From assembly GCA_029719485.1 (NCBI GenBank), contig CP120722.1:3720001-3784000 (forward strand): a stretch of DNA of 64,000 nt, read 5' to 3'. The notes under the pieces were generated by a model that saw only the letters and a list, made by a program, of their open reading frames with translations, was not told the DNA's origin and made no database searches. The DNA comes from Kiritimatiellota bacterium B12222. GTDB taxonomy: Bacteria > Verrucomicrobiota > Kiritimatiellia > SS1-B-03-39 > UBA6053. This document shows positions 36,700 to 47,223 of this stretch, piece by piece. Both the position numbers and the translations under genes were made by a program. The stretch's first letter is position 1. Each line of letters starts with the position of its first letter.

Positions 36700-38256
36700 T
36701 TAGAGAGGAATGTTACCGTGTTTTTTAGGCAGGGCGTTGACGTGCTTGTCTTGCAAGGACAACAGCCCACGAATAATCCGTAATCGGGTTTCACTGGGGG
36801 CAATCACATCATCCACATATCCACGACCTGCCGCCACGTAGGGGTTGGCAAAGGCTTCCGTGTACTCCGCTTCAGCCTGGGCTAAAATCTCTTTGGCTTC
36901 AGCAGGCTCTTTGCCTTTGATGTCGCGGGCATTTAAGATTTCCACCGCACCTTTGCCACCCATCACTGCAATTTCAGCTGTGGGCCACGCATAGTTCAAA
37001 TCGCCATCCAATTGCTTGGAGCTCATCACACAATGTGCACCCCCATAGGACTTGCGAGTGGTGACCGTAATTTTAGGAACAGTCGCTTCCGCATAGGCAA
37101 ACAACAATTTGGCACCATTCCGAATAATGCCACCATATTCCTGTACCGTGCCCGGCATAAATCCAGGTACATCCACAAAGGTGACCAAAGGAATATTAAA
37201 GCAGTCACAGAAACGGACGAATCGTGCTGATTTGATAGACGCATCATTGTCCAACACCCCTGCCAATACATTGGGTTGATTGGCCACAATTCCGACGGAC
37301 TGACCACCGAAACGCGCAAATCCTATGACAATATTAGCGGCATACTCAGGTTGAAGCTCTAAGAACTCTCCATCATCCACCACTTCATAAATCACATCTT
37401 TAACATCATAAGCCGTATTGGGATTATCAGGAATCAAGGTGTCCAACATCGTGTTCACCCGATCAGAGGGATCCTCGGTTTCTTTGACCGGAGGTTTTTC
37501 CATGTTGTTCTGCGGCATGTAGGAAAAGAGATCCTGCAAGTATTTGATCCCTTGCTCGCCATCTTCCGCGGCCATATGCGCCACCCCACTTTTGACCGTG
37601 TGTACACTGGCGCCCCCCAAGGTTTCAACATCCACATCTTCATGAGTCACGGACTTCACTACTTTGGGTCCCGTCAGGAACATGTAACTGCTGTCCCGCA
37701 CCATCACCGTAAAATCGGTCAGCGCAGGAGAATAAACCGCACCACCTGCACAGGGTCCGAAAATACCAGACAACTGAGGGATCACACCCGAAGCGCGCAC
37801 ATTGCGGTAAAAGATGTTGGTGTAGCCTGAAAGAGATTCAATCCCTTCCTGAATACGCGCACCACCTGAATCATTCAGGCCAATCACCGGAGCGCCGGTT
37901 TTGACCGCCATATCCATGACTTTACAAATTTTCTCCGACATGGTTTCAGACAGGGATCCACCAAACACGGTGAAGTCACCCGCATGCACATAAACCAAAC
38001 GTCCTTGAATCGTTCCAGATCCGGTAACAATACCATCACCCATGAACTTTTTGTTGGCCATACCAAAGTTGGTACAACGGTGAACTTTGAACATATCAAA
38101 TTCTTCAAAGCTCCCTTCGTCTAATAACATTTCAATCCGCTCGCGGGCCGTGTGACGTCCCTTGGCGTGAATCTTGTCAATTTTATCTTGTCCGCCACCC
38201 AGCTTGGCCAGGCTACGTTTTTCGTATAAAGCTTCTAAACTTTTTGCAGTACTCAT
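36700..38256 (-). CDS. mmdA: Methylmalonyl-CoA decarboxylase alpha subunit (carboxyltransferase)
   Basis: 518-residue biotin-dependent carboxyltransferase. It removes the carboxyl group of methylmalonyl-CoA and puts it on the biotin carrier. Two crotonase-like halves are seen: [19 protein letters not shown] with [13 protein letters not shown], then [20 protein letters not shown] with [15 protein letters not shown]. Family members include the propionyl-CoA carboxylase beta chain; the biotin carrier, MmdB and OadG-like genes downstream and the absence of a biotin carboxylase gene here favour the decarboxylase. AAGGAA precedes the ATG. It lies 9 bases after the ABM protein gene. Confidence 0.92.
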   Translation of the reverse strand: MSTAKSLEALYEKRSLAKLGGGQDKIDKIHAKGRHTARERIEMLLDEGSFEEFDMFKVHRCTNFGMANKKFMGDGIVTGSGTIQGRLVYVHAGDFTVFGGSLSETMSEKICKVMDMAVKTGAPVIGLNDSGGARIQEGIESLSGYTNIFYRNVRASGVIPQLSGIFGPCAGGAVYSPALTDFTVMVRDSSYMFLTGPKVVKSVTHEDVDVETLGGASVHTVKSGVAHMAAEDGEQGIKYLQDLFSYMPQNNMEKPPVKETEDPSDRVNTMLDTLIPDNPNTAYDVKDVIYEVVDDGEFLELQPEYAANIVIGFARFGGQSVGIVANQPNVLAGVLDNDASIKSARFVRFCDCFNIPLVTFVDVPGFMPGTVQEYGGIIRNGAKLLFAYAEATVPKITVTTRKSYGGAHCVMSSKQLDGDLNYAWPTAEIAVMGGKGAVEILNARDIKGKEPAEAKEILAQAEAEYTEAFANPYVAAGRGYVDDVIAPSETRLRIIRGLLSLQDKHVNALPKKHGNIPL

Positions 38257-38265
38257 AAGTGTTCC

Positions 38266-38553
38266 TTAAGCGTGGTAATAAACCTGATAAACGGTGCTGT
38301 GGCCCGTAATGGTGTCGATTTCATTTTGAATGCTGGCCCGTTCTTCACTGGCCAACCAACAGTTCCATTCCCCTACATCTTTCCAGGAACTGATGACTAA
38401 AATTTCAGTGGGATTGTCCGCATTAATTAAGGTTTCCCCCCCGATGTATCCGTCGTTCTGCATACACAGTGCACGAAGTTTCATTACCAGAGGTTTAATA
38501 GCGGCTTCAGTTCCGGTCGGAACTTTACGGAGAATAATAATTTTTACAGACAT
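38266..38553 (-). CDS. ABM-domain (antibiotic biosynthesis monooxygenase-like) protein
   Basis: 95-residue protein of the dimeric ferredoxin-like ABM fold. It starts MSVKIIILRKVPTG, with GYIGGETLINADNPTEIL in the middle and SSWKDVGEWNCWLASEER near the C-terminus. The family includes YgiN-type quinol monooxygenases and heme-degrading enzymes; the active-site residues are not well defined in this member. It sits between the epimerase and mmdA genes in the propionate operon, 50 bases after one and 9 before the other. Its role there is unknown. The ATG ending at 38553 is used; the frame extends to 38571. Confidence 0.8.
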   Translation of the reverse strand: MSVKIIILRKVPTGTEAAIKPLVMKLRALCMQNDGYIGGETLINADNPTEILVISSWKDVGEWNCWLASEERASIQNEIDTITGHSTVYQVYYHA

Positions 38554-38603
38554 AGGAGAACTCCCATACAAATTTTAGATTTCAGACGTTAGATCGATGA
38601 TAT

Positions 38604-39002
38604 TCAGTGACTGCAAAGTTCAGTCAGAACACCCTTGGTGGATTTAGGATGAAGGAACGCAACTTGTTTGCCACCCGCTCCGTCGATAGGTGTTTCGTGG
38701 ATAAGACGTACCCCTTCTCCAGAAGCCTGTGCGAGCTGACCCAAAACATCATCCGTGCCAAACGCAATGTGATGAATGCCTTCGCCTTTCTTTTCGAGAA
38801 AGATCGCAATCGGAGAATCCTCTGCCGTGGGTTCCAACAATTCGATATGGGTTTCACCTGCTTCATAAAAAGCCGTACGTACTTTTTGAGACTCCACTTC
38901 TTCCATCTTAAGAAATTTCAGTCCCAATGCTTTTTCATATAACGGCATCGCTTCTTCGAGAGAACGAACCGCAATACCGATGTGGTCTACTTTTTGAATC
39001 AT
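38604..39002 (-). CDS. mce: Methylmalonyl-CoA epimerase
   Basis: 132-residue enzyme that interconverts (R)- and (S)-methylmalonyl-CoA, the step between mutase and decarboxylase. It is a vicinal-oxygen-chelate protein. Metal ligands can be placed: His7 in KVDHIGIAV, His77/78 in GEGIHHIAF and Glu129 near the end in VLTELCSH; the acid/base Glu lies in HIELLEP. Length and pattern are typical. It overlaps meaB by four bases (ATGA). Confidence 0.95.
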   Translation of the reverse strand: MIQKVDHIGIAVRSLEEAMPLYEKALGLKFLKMEEVESQKVRTAFYEAGETHIELLEPTAEDSPIAIFLEKKGEGIHHIAFGTDDVLGQLAQASGEGVRLIHETPIDGAGGKQVAFLHPKSTKGVLTELCSH

Positions 39003-40171
39003 GAGGAACCCTTGGGTTGTTGGTTGTTGTTAGAAAATAGTTGATCTGCAGCCGTCAATAAATCACGGGCAGCAGTGGTGGCAGGCAGTTGACCTGCAGC
39101 GACTTGTTGCTTGAGTCCCGGCAGGGCTTCACGCACCTGGGGCTGACTCAAGAATCGTTGTTGAACTTGTTCCAATACCATCCCCATCATCCACTCAATG
39201 GTTTGCTGGGAACGACGATGCGCCAGCTCTCCATTCTCCGTGGTCACCTCTTTAAATTTCAACAACATGGTCCAGAGTTCTTCTAAACCTGTCTTTTTAA
39301 GAGCGGACACCAAGAAAGAAGAAGGCTGCCATCCGGGGGTAGGTGTTTTTAAATAATGCAGTGCATGCCCCAACTCTGACCCCAAGCGTTCGGCTTTCAG
39401 CAAGTTATCGCCATCGGCCTTATTCACCACAATCGCATCCGCATTTTCCATCACCCCACGCTTGATGCCCTGCAGGTCATCCCCTGCCCCGGTGAGTGTC
39501 AACAACATAAAGAAATCGGTCATCGACCGCACCGCAGCTTCACTTTGCCCCACCCCGACCGTTTCAATAAGAATCACATCAAACCCCGCCGCTTCACAAA
39601 TCAACATGGTCTCACGGGTCTTGCGATTCACCCCCCCTAAAGTACCGCCCGAGGGTGAAGGCCGAATGAATGCATTCTCATCACGAGACAGCGTTTCCAT
39701 CCGGGTTTTGTCTCCCAGGATACTTCCTTTCGACATGGTGCTGCTGGGATCAACAGCCAACACCGCTACTTTGTGTCCTTTGGCGGTCAACATTGATCCA
39801 AAAGCATCAATAAAGGTACTCTTTCCGGCACCGGGAACACCCGTAATGCCAATCCGTAATGCCTTACCTGTTTCAGGCAACAACGAACGCAACAAGGCCT
39901 GCGCCAAATCCATGTGGTGATCCGCATTGCTTTCCACCAATGAAATCACCCGACCCAAAATCGTCCGATCGCCCGCACGCACGCCATCCAGCATTTGCTG
40001 TTCCGTAAAACCAGGGCGTTTCCGACGTTTGTGCTGCAAGGTTGCCCCCGGCACACCATCATGTCCACCCTTCACTCCAGGCATGACCCCGGAGGACATG
40101 CCCTTCCCATCGCCGGCCCATTCAGGCGGACGGGAGTTTGGATTTTTAGTGCTTTCAGGTTGAGACATCAT
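38999..40171 (-). CDS. meaB: Methylmalonyl-CoA mutase-associated GTPase MeaB
   Basis: 390-residue SIMIBI-class GTPase that protects and reloads the B12-dependent mutase. The P-loop is GITGVPGAGKSTFIDAFG, switch segments include AVDPSSTMSKGSILGDKTRM, and the guanine-specificity motif is VVNKADGDN. The start is one of two in-frame ATGs (ending 40171 or 40168) four bases after the mutB stop; the frame is open further upstream but within mutB. GAGG lies about 10 bases upstream. The N-terminal ~45 residues are Gly/Pro-rich, the C-terminal ~40 contain Gln/Ala-rich dimerisation-type sequence. Confidence 0.95.
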   Translation of the reverse strand: MMSQPESTKNPNSRPPEWAGDGKGMSSGVMPGVKGGHDGVPGATLQHKRRKRPGFTEQQMLDGVRAGDRTILGRVISLVESNADHHMDLAQALLRSLLPETGKALRIGITGVPGAGKSTFIDAFGSMLTAKGHKVAVLAVDPSSTMSKGSILGDKTRMETLSRDENAFIRPSPSGGTLGGVNRKTRETMLICEAAGFDVILIETVGVGQSEAAVRSMTDFFMLLTLTGAGDDLQGIKRGVMENADAIVVNKADGDNLLKAERLGSELGHALHYLKTPTPGWQPSSFLVSALKKTGLEELWTMLLKFKEVTTENGELAHRRSQQTIEWMMGMVLEQVQQRFLSQPQVREALPGLKQQVAAGQLPATTAARDLLTAADQLFSNNNQQPKGSS

Positions 40172-40175
40172 AAAC

Positions 40176-42353
40176 TTACGCCTCGTCCCCTGCCAATAAC
40201 TCTTCAAGCAACAGCTTCGCCGCCGCCGGAATCACCGTACCGGGTCCGAAAATCGCCGCCGCACCATTTTCGCGCAGGTAGTCGTAATCCTGTGCAGGAA
40301 TCACGCCACCAATCACCACCAGAATGTCTTCGCGGCCCCGTTTCTTCAGTTCGGAAACCAATTGAGGCAGTAAGGTTTTGTGACCCGCGGCCAATGAGCT
40401 CATGCCCACGATGTGCACGTCGTTCTCCACCGCCATTTGTGCCGCTTCTTCTGCGGTCATAAACAGGGGGCCGACATCCACATCAAAACCGAGGTCGGCA
40501 AAGGCCGTTGCCACAACTTTTCCGCCACGGTCATGTCCGTCCTGACCCAATTTCGCCACCAGGATCCGAGGACGACGGCCTTCAATTTCTTCGAATTTAT
40601 CTGCAAGATCTGAAACTTCTTTCACACGATCATCCTCTCCGTAGGTACTGCTATAGACTCCAGAAATTGAGCGAATCACCGCTTGATGGCGTCCAAAATG
40701 AACTTCCAACGCATCGGAGATTTCACCCAAAGATGCGCGGGCCCGCGCAGCGTTCACGGCCAGTTCCAGCAAGTTACCCTTGCCACTGCCCGCGGATTCG
40801 GTGAGCGCGGCCAAGGTGGCCTGACACTCTTCTTCATTCCGTTCTGCACGCAATTTCTCCAGACGCTTGATCTGTGAATCGCGAACAGCGGTATTGTCGA
40901 CTTCCAAAATCTCCAGAGGATCTTCATGATCCAAACGGAATTTATTTACACCGATAATCACTTCTTTTCCGGAATCGATCATGGCCTGACGACGCGCAGC
41001 CGCTTCTTCGATCCGCATCTTGGGCAGACCCGTTTCAATCGCTTTGGCCATGCCGCCAAGTTCTTCAACCTCGAGGATATGCTCCCACGCTTTTTCCATC
41101 AACTGACGGGTCAACGTTTCCAGATAATAAGAACCGCCCCAAGGATCCACCGTATTACAAATGCCCGTTTCATGTTGTAAGTACAACTGGGTATTCCGTG
41201 CAATCCGGGCCGAGAAATCGGTAGGCAATGCAATCGCTTCATCCAAAGAATTGGTGTGCAAGGATTGGGTATGGCCCAAGGTCGCCGCCATCGCTTCCAC
41301 GCAGGTACGCGCAACATTGTTAAAGGGATCCTGTTCGGTCAACGACCAACCGGAGGTCTGACTGTGGGTCCGCAAAGCCATGGACTTGGGATTTTTGGGA
41401 TTAAACTGTTTGATCAGTTTCGCCCAAATCAATCGGGCCGCCCGCATTTTCGCAACTTCCATGTAGTAGTTCATGCCCTGTGCCCAGAAAAAGGACAAGC
41501 GAGGGGCAAAAGCATCCACATCAATTCCCGCGGCAATTCCCTGACGCACATATTCAAGACCATCCGCAAGCGTGTACCCCATTTCCAAATCGGCACTGGC
41601 ACCCGCTTCCTGCATGTGATAGCCGGAAATGGAGATGCTGTTGAACTTCGGCATTTTCTGTGAGGTAAACTCAAAAATATCCGCAATGATCTTCATCGAA
41701 GGCAAAGGAGGATAAATGTAGGTATTCCGAACCATGTACTCTTTCAAAATATCATTTTGAATGGTGCCGGTCAGTTGCTCCATGGGAACGCCCTGCTCTT
41801 CACCTGCAACAATAAAGAATGCAAGAATCGGCAGTACCGCGCCGTTCATGGTCATGGAAACCGACATTTTGTCGAGCGGAATCCCATCGAACAACACTTT
41901 CATGTCGAGAATGGAATCGACCGCCACACCCGCTTTCCCCACATCGCCGGTCACCCGGGGATGATCGGAGTCATAGCCACGATGCGTCGCCAAATCAAAG
42001 GCCACCGACAATCCGCGTTGTCCCATCGCCAAGTTACGACGATAAAAGGCGTTGGATTCTTCCGCAGTGGAGAAGCCCGCATACTGACGCACCGTCCAGG
42101 GACGGGTCACATACATGGTTGTATAAGGACCACGCAGATAAGGAGGAATACCTGAGGTGTAATCCAAGTGTTCACACTCTTGATAATCAGCCTGATTGTA
42201 GAGCGCCCGGATGTTGATGTGCTCATTCGAAAGCGTCATCAGTTCGGCAGCAGATTTACCCGCTTCGGCTTCAAGGCGCGCACGCCATGCTTCATCAGAA
42301 TAAGAACCTTTTACATCAAAGTCGACAGTGGACAGGTCGGGAAGAATACTCAT
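40176..42353 (-). CDS. mutB: Methylmalonyl-CoA mutase, large (catalytic) subunit
   Basis: 725-residue B12-dependent mutase subunit that isomerises succinyl-CoA and methylmalonyl-CoA. The N-terminal TIM barrel includes [18 protein letters not shown] and [18 protein letters not shown]. The C-terminal cobalamin-binding domain carries the DxHxxG motif in [19 protein letters not shown] (axial His at about 607), then [14 protein letters not shown] and [14 protein letters not shown]. It overlaps the small subunit by 4 bases. Because the catalytic cobalamin sits here, the enzyme links the operon to the organism's vitamin B12 supply. Confidence 0.97.
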   Translation of the reverse strand: MSILPDLSTVDFDVKGSYSDEAWRARLEAEAGKSAAELMTLSNEHINIRALYNQADYQECEHLDYTSGIPPYLRGPYTTMYVTRPWTVRQYAGFSTAEESNAFYRRNLAMGQRGLSVAFDLATHRGYDSDHPRVTGDVGKAGVAVDSILDMKVLFDGIPLDKMSVSMTMNGAVLPILAFFIVAGEEQGVPMEQLTGTIQNDILKEYMVRNTYIYPPLPSMKIIADIFEFTSQKMPKFNSISISGYHMQEAGASADLEMGYTLADGLEYVRQGIAAGIDVDAFAPRLSFFWAQGMNYYMEVAKMRAARLIWAKLIKQFNPKNPKSMALRTHSQTSGWSLTEQDPFNNVARTCVEAMAATLGHTQSLHTNSLDEAIALPTDFSARIARNTQLYLQHETGICNTVDPWGGSYYLETLTRQLMEKAWEHILEVEELGGMAKAIETGLPKMRIEEAAARRQAMIDSGKEVIIGVNKFRLDHEDPLEILEVDNTAVRDSQIKRLEKLRAERNEEECQATLAALTESAGSGKGNLLELAVNAARARASLGEISDALEVHFGRHQAVIRSISGVYSSTYGEDDRVKEVSDLADKFEEIEGRRPRILVAKLGQDGHDRGGKVVATAFADLGFDVDVGPLFMTAEEAAQMAVENDVHIVGMSSLAAGHKTLLPQLVSELKKRGREDILVVIGGVIPAQDYDYLRENGAAAIFGPGTVIPAAAKLLLEELLAGDEA

Positions 42354-44440
42354 TGTGCTACTCCGGTCGTGGCGTGTAAGTCTTTAAGGAGATCGAGGTT
42401 ATTGGCTTTGAGGTGAATAAAATCATCCACCCCCGCCGCTTTAAACTCTTCGGTTAAATCAGGAAGCAATCCGGCGAGAAGGACCACTGTATCGGGTGAA
42501 CCTGCTTTCACCGCTTTGGCAAATTCAGGTACCAAATCAGGATAGGTATCATCCGTGGAACAAAGAACGGTGACCTCCGCTTTGGCTGCAATCACCGCGG
42601 CAGCCGCTTCAGCCGCGCTGTCAAAACTTTGGCTGGCGTCAATAGTGAAGCCACTCGGTTTCAAGAATTCCTGACTGAAATCCGAACGAATCTTGTGTTG
42701 TTTGACAGGCCCCATTTGCGCCATCAAAATAGTCGGCCTGTCATGATCGGCCAGATAAGCCTCCAAATCTTCACGCAGATCTTCATATCCCGCGGTCAAG
42801 GTACCCAAGACCACTGGATTGATGCGGGCGGATTGCATTTGCCCCGTCACCGAAATCACTTCGCTAAAGGTTGCACCTTTTGCAATGGCATTCACCATGG
42901 TCTCCATACTGCCTTCGTTTAACAGATGAGAGAGCTCTTGTTGCATGGCCGCCTGATCGCGATTCGCTTTCACGGCATCCACACTGGCCTGAGCCCCTTT
43001 CAGGGTTGACGCACAATCGGGTGCCCGCAGCGGAAGTTTTTTCTCATCCGGGAAAGCAAACTGATTGGAGCCCACTTTGATCAATCGGCGCTGGGCCAAT
43101 AAAGTGTGTTGTTTTTTCATCTGCTCTTTCAAGTCATCTTGCAAAGTTCCCTGTTGCAGACTCACCAATAAGCCACCAGCTTTTTCAATTTCCTGGAACT
43201 TGGCCCAGGCCCGAGCACTTAACTCTTGAGTCAGGTTTTCAATGGTCCAGGATCCACCGGCAGGATCCACAACTTCATTTAAATGTGCTTCATGACGAAG
43301 CACCAATTGAATGTTGCGGGCAATCCGGCGTGAAAACGTATCCGGCAATCCAAAGGGCGCATCAAAAGGATCCAATCGCATGGCATCCACCCCACCCACA
43401 ACCGCACTGAACCCTTGAGAGGTCGCACGCAATAAGTTCACATAGGGATCCAATTTGGTTTGTTGCCACGCAGAAGTCCCTGCAAATTGATAGAGTTTGC
43501 AGGCATCCCCTTCTCCGCCACAGGCTTTCACCAAATGAGCCCACAAGCCGCGGGCTGCACGGAATTTAGCCACTTCCATAAAGTAATCAGAGCCAATGGC
43601 GAATTTCACCATGGATTTGGAGGCCGCCAGTTGAATGTCCACCCCGCGAGCGGTTAACTCGCGGAAATTTTCCGCCGCCGAAGCCAACATCAAGGCCAAT
43701 TCAGTCACCGCATTGCCTCCGGCATTGACCGACCAACTCACATCCACACCTACGGAACGTAAGCCGGGAAAGTTTTCAGCCATCCAGGCTACATGTCCTG
43801 CCTGCAGGTCGCGTGCTTCGGTGAGATCCATCGGTATCACCCCTTCCACAGCCAACGCGGCCAATGGGTCGGAACAAACCGAACCACTCACAGGTGTCAA
43901 GCCTGCAGCTTTCAATGCTCCGGCCACCACGGGGGCCGCAGATCCGGCTTCAATATGAAGCGGTACTTCTGTTAAATTCACCCCATCCAATGCCACTTTC
44001 AAATCAGCCGGACTATGAATCGCCGTTCCGCCCGTGCCTGCTTGCGCAGAAGGCTCTTCTCCCTTTCGCCCATCTTCATCAAGAATGAGAAGCGCAGAGT
44101 CTTGCCCCCGAGCCAAATCTTCTTTCAAAGCGGTATTAAACTCTTCAGGTGAGGGATAAGGCAGTGCCTGACAGATTTCCCAACTGTTAAGTATTTTTCC
44201 CGTTGCCGCGGTGCCACGAATGTAGGGAAATTCACCGGGGGTGGTATCTGCGTAAGGATGTCCTTCAACCGTACGGCGATCATAAACCGGTTGCAGAGAA
44301 ATCCCCTCCAAGGTTTTGGTGACCACTTTCTTTTCAAACGGCGCGCCGTTTAAAACCTTTTCGGTCAATTTCATCCATTCTTCCTGATTCGGTTTCTCGA
44401 ACAGGGCTTGTAAATTTAAGTCTTTTGAAAGTTTGCTCAT
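42350..44440 (-). CDS. mutA: Methylmalonyl-CoA mutase, small subunit
   Basis: 696-residue non-catalytic partner of MutB. It shares the family barrel (for example [22 protein letters not shown] and [20 protein letters not shown]). The C-terminal domain keeps a B12-domain-like fold, but the DxHxxG cobalamin motif is missing: the matching place reads [18 protein letters not shown], so this chain should not bind cobalamin. This alpha/beta division is the known pattern in heterodimeric mutases. It begins 18 bases after the CoA transferase gene. Confidence 0.95.
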   Translation of the reverse strand: MSKLSKDLNLQALFEKPNQEEWMKLTEKVLNGAPFEKKVVTKTLEGISLQPVYDRRTVEGHPYADTTPGEFPYIRGTAATGKILNSWEICQALPYPSPEEFNTALKEDLARGQDSALLILDEDGRKGEEPSAQAGTGGTAIHSPADLKVALDGVNLTEVPLHIEAGSAAPVVAGALKAAGLTPVSGSVCSDPLAALAVEGVIPMDLTEARDLQAGHVAWMAENFPGLRSVGVDVSWSVNAGGNAVTELALMLASAAENFRELTARGVDIQLAASKSMVKFAIGSDYFMEVAKFRAARGLWAHLVKACGGEGDACKLYQFAGTSAWQQTKLDPYVNLLRATSQGFSAVVGGVDAMRLDPFDAPFGLPDTFSRRIARNIQLVLRHEAHLNEVVDPAGGSWTIENLTQELSARAWAKFQEIEKAGGLLVSLQQGTLQDDLKEQMKKQHTLLAQRRLIKVGSNQFAFPDEKKLPLRAPDCASTLKGAQASVDAVKANRDQAAMQQELSHLLNEGSMETMVNAIAKGATFSEVISVTGQMQSARINPVVLGTLTAGYEDLREDLEAYLADHDRPTILMAQMGPVKQHKIRSDFSQEFLKPSGFTIDASQSFDSAAEAAAAVIAAKAEVTVLCSTDDTYPDLVPEFAKAVKAGSPDTVVLLAGLLPDLTEEFKAAGVDDFIHLKANNLDLLKDLHATTGVAQ

Positions 44441-44458
44441 AGGGATGCTCCAATCAGG

Positions 44459-45961
44459 TTAGCTCAGTTTCATGCTACCCGTTTCAATAAAACGTTGATG
44501 TAATTCAAAGGCACGCCCCAAGGTATGGGGGGTATGATGAGAAGACCCATTTTTGAGTCCAAATTCCAAATACTCTGTGAGCATGTCCTGATAAGCAGGA
44601 TGCGCACAATGCTCGATAATTTTACGGGCACGACGTACAGGAGACAGTCCCCGCAGATCCGCCAGACCACGTTCCGTTACCATCACTTGAACCGAATGTT
44701 CGTTGTGGTCACAATGACTCACCATGGGAACCACCGCTGAAATATCGCCATTTTTGGCAATTGAGGGGGTCATAAAGATCGAAATATATGCGTTACGACA
44801 GAAGTCACCACTGCCACCAATCCCGTTCATCATCTTGCTACCCACCACATGGGTAGAGTTCACATGACCGAAAATATCCATTTCCAACGCAGTGTTCATG
44901 GAGATCACACCCAATCGACGAATCACTTCAGGATTGTTGGACATTTCCTGCTGACGAATGATGATTTTGTGTTTGAGCTCATCAATGTTATTGAGGAATT
45001 TTACCCGACCTTCGGCAGATAAAGTCAGCGAACAAGTGGACGCCACTTCCAAGCGATCCGCATCAATCAATTCAAACACACCGTCTTGCATCACTTCTGT
45101 ATATAAGGAGATGGGATCAATTTGAGGATGACGCGCAAAACCGGAAAGTACCGCATTCGCAACATTGCCCACCCCGGATTGATAAGGAAGATGCTCAGGC
45201 AAACGGCCTTTTTTCTGCTCGTGCAATAAGAAATCAATCACATGGGCCGCAATCGCTTCACTATCCGCATCCGGTGCCCGGAATCCCGGCGTATTGTCAG
45301 GAATATCCGTCATCACAATACCCGCAATCTTTTTGGGATCTACTTTGACGTAAGGAGTACCAATCCGATCACCCGCATGATAAATCGGAAGTGGAGGACG
45401 GTTTGGAGGAGATTGAGGAACATACACATCGTGAAATCCCATCAACCCTTGGGGCATTGAGGTATTCAATTCGATAAAAATGCGATCCGCATCATTTAAA
45501 AAAGTCGCACTCATGCCACCAGAAGTGGTGAGATAAATTTTACCATCATTGGTCACTTCAACCGCTTCAACTATCGCTGTATCTGTTTTTGGAATAAATC
45601 CATAACGCAAATATTGGGCGACATGAGACAAATGAAAATCTACAAACTCAACTTCCCCCGTGTTGATCCCATTCCGCATATCTTTATTGGATTGATAAGG
45701 CATCCGGAAATTCACCGCTTTGGCCCGCGCTAACTCCCCGTCCAATTCATCTCCTACAGACGCACCGGTATAAAGAGAGATTTTAAAGTCCTCACCCTGT
45801 TCATGTAACTTTTTCGCCCGAGTGGCCAAAGCCATCGGAATCGCTTTGGGATAACCTGCAGGTGTAAACCCACTGGTGCTAATTACTTCTCCGTTACGAA
45901 TCAGGGCCGCAACTTCTTCAGCGGTCATCTGTTTTTGGGAAACGATTTGTGATGGACTCAT
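44459..45961 (-). CDS. scpC: Succinate/acetate CoA-transferase (acetyl-CoA hydrolase/transferase family)
   Basis: 500-residue CoA transferase of the acetyl-CoA hydrolase/transferase class (AarC/Cat1-like). The catalytic Glu lies in VISMNTALEMDIFGHVNST, followed by the CoA-binding GSKMMNGIGGSGDFCRNAY segment. Near the N-terminus the GFTPAGYPKAIPMALA loop is typical. It likely moves CoA from propionyl-CoA or acetyl-CoA to succinate, which restarts the cycle. It is the first gene of the operon, with AGAGGAAC upstream of the ATG. The donor acid (propionate or acetate) is an inference from context. Confidence 0.9.
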   Translation of the reverse strand: MSPSQIVSQKQMTAEEVAALIRNGEVISTSGFTPAGYPKAIPMALATRAKKLHEQGEDFKISLYTGASVGDELDGELARAKAVNFRMPYQSNKDMRNGINTGEVEFVDFHLSHVAQYLRYGFIPKTDTAIVEAVEVTNDGKIYLTTSGGMSATFLNDADRIFIELNTSMPQGLMGFHDVYVPQSPPNRPPLPIYHAGDRIGTPYVKVDPKKIAGIVMTDIPDNTPGFRAPDADSEAIAAHVIDFLLHEQKKGRLPEHLPYQSGVGNVANAVLSGFARHPQIDPISLYTEVMQDGVFELIDADRLEVASTCSLTLSAEGRVKFLNNIDELKHKIIIRQQEMSNNPEVIRRLGVISMNTALEMDIFGHVNSTHVVGSKMMNGIGGSGDFCRNAYISIFMTPSIAKNGDISAVVPMVSHCDHNEHSVQVMVTERGLADLRGLSPVRRARKIIEHCAHPAYQDMLTEYLEFGLKNGSSHHTPHTLGRAFELHQRFIETGSMKLS

Positions 45962-46383
45962 AGTTCCTCTATCCGGGGTTCAACTTAAATTTTAATGTCA
46001 TCAACCTCTGTACATTTGGTCGACAAAACGCTCTTAATGCAAAAACCCTCTCTCTGCAAATACAATTCGTACTTTAATTGTACGAATTAACTTATTTGTC
46101 CGATTACCCCCCTTTACAGCCCTTATACAGACCTATAAAGACCGCTATTATGATAAAATGGCATAAGCAACGAATTCGTAACATCCCAGTCCCCCAACAT
46201 GCACCATGGCAGGCCACCAGCCTAATTTCACCTGGAAGCCCCCCCTAAAACGGAAGGCCTCATCTCCTCAAAATTTCAGCCAGCATGCTGAAATCCCTCT
46301 TTCAGGGGGTGACTTTTTATCAGATTCTTCTATAAGCACCACATTTGTACGATTTTATTGACCGATTTTAAAAGAGACACACC
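45962..46383. other. Control region between the propionate operon and the next gene
   Basis: A 422-base divergent region that should hold promoters for both sides. It has the 25-base inverted repeat described separately and further half-copies of the TTGTACGA/CGTAC motif near 46344-46355 and 46175. A hairpin ATTTCAGC/GCTGAAAT (46273-46294) is followed by a C/G hairpin and TTTTT, and may be a short leader terminator. No gene is seen. Confidence 0.5.
46064..46088. promoter_or_regulatory. Perfect 9-bp inverted repeat, candidate operator
   Basis: AATTCGTAC (46064-46072), seven bases, then GTACGAATT (46080-46088). It lies about 100 bases upstream of the scpC start. Related half-sites (TTGTACGATT at about 46345; CGAATTCGTAAC near 46172-46183) occur nearby. 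Size and symmetry fit a dimeric regulator site. Confidence 0.55.
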
Positions 46384-47223
46384 ATGCTCACAGTATTGAT
46401 TTCACTTCTTAGCGCCGCCGCGACCGCATATGCCTGTATTCACTTTGCCGTCGGCAAGGGAGGCACCATAGGCTACAGTATCACGGCCTTCTTTTTGACC
46501 ATGATTTTGCAAGGATTTTTGGTTCGCAAACGCATCACCAAAGTTCAAGAAGAGCTGCAAGCGATCATGACCAAAGGTCAAAACCGCATCAACCGTAAGG
46601 TGCAACATTTTCAAAGCAAACCTGGCGGAAACCCTGTGCAAATGCAGCGTGAACTCGAGGGCGAGCAAAAAGTGATGATCAAACAAGCCCTGGACTTCAC
46701 AGCGAAACTCGAGCCTTTCAAAAAATGGAACATGGTGATGGGACGTCAAATCGCCACCATGCGTCTCCAATTCCTCTACCAACTCAAAGAATTCAAACAA
46801 GTTGATGAAATTTTAGCCAAAAGAAGCATGTTCAGCGGTCCCTTGATGTCCGACCCCTCTCTGGTTGCCGTCAAAATGTGCCGCGAATACGAAAACAAAA
46901 ACATTGAAGCCGCGGCCAAAACCTTCAAACGCCACGTAAAATGGTTCCGAGGCGATCGTGCCAGCTTGCTCTACGGACTGATGTCTTGGATTCACATGAA
47001 ACAAGGTGAACCTGATCTGGCCCGGAAAGTCTTGCTCAAAGGAAAAGAAGTGACCGGAAACGAGGTCTTAACTCGGAACTGGGAACATCTCTCAAACGAC
47101 AATGCCAAAAAGTTTTCAAATGCCGGCTTAGGCGATGAGTGGTACGCCCTCTATTTAGAGAAACCCACGCCCCCCAAACAAAAACGTGTTCGCGGCAATG
47201 CCCGCGGCGCCAATATGTTCTGA
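46384..47223 (+). CDS. Membrane protein of unknown function with helical-repeat part
   Basis: 279 residues. Two hydrophobic segments occur at the start (LTVLISLLSAAATAYACIHF; TIGYSITAFFLTMILQGFLV), followed by a coiled-coil-rich cytosolic part and TPR-like helices (EYENKNIEAAAKTFKRHVKW; MKQGEPDLARKVLLKGKEV). The C-terminal tail is basic (KQKRVRGNARGANMF). No domain name could be given. It is divergent from the propionate operon across a 422-base region. Start ATG at 46384, with AAGAGA upstream. Confidence 0.75.
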   Translation: MLTVLISLLSAAATAYACIHFAVGKGGTIGYSITAFFLTMILQGFLVRKRITKVQEELQAIMTKGQNRINRKVQHFQSKPGGNPVQMQRELEGEQKVMIKQALDFTAKLEPFKKWNMVMGRQIATMRLQFLYQLKEFKQVDEILAKRSMFSGPLMSDPSLVAVKMCREYENKNIEAAAKTFKRHVKWFRGDRASLLYGLMSWIHMKQGEPDLARKVLLKGKEVTGNEVLTRNWEHLSNDNAKKFSNAGLGDEWYALYLEKPTPPKQKRVRGNARGANMF

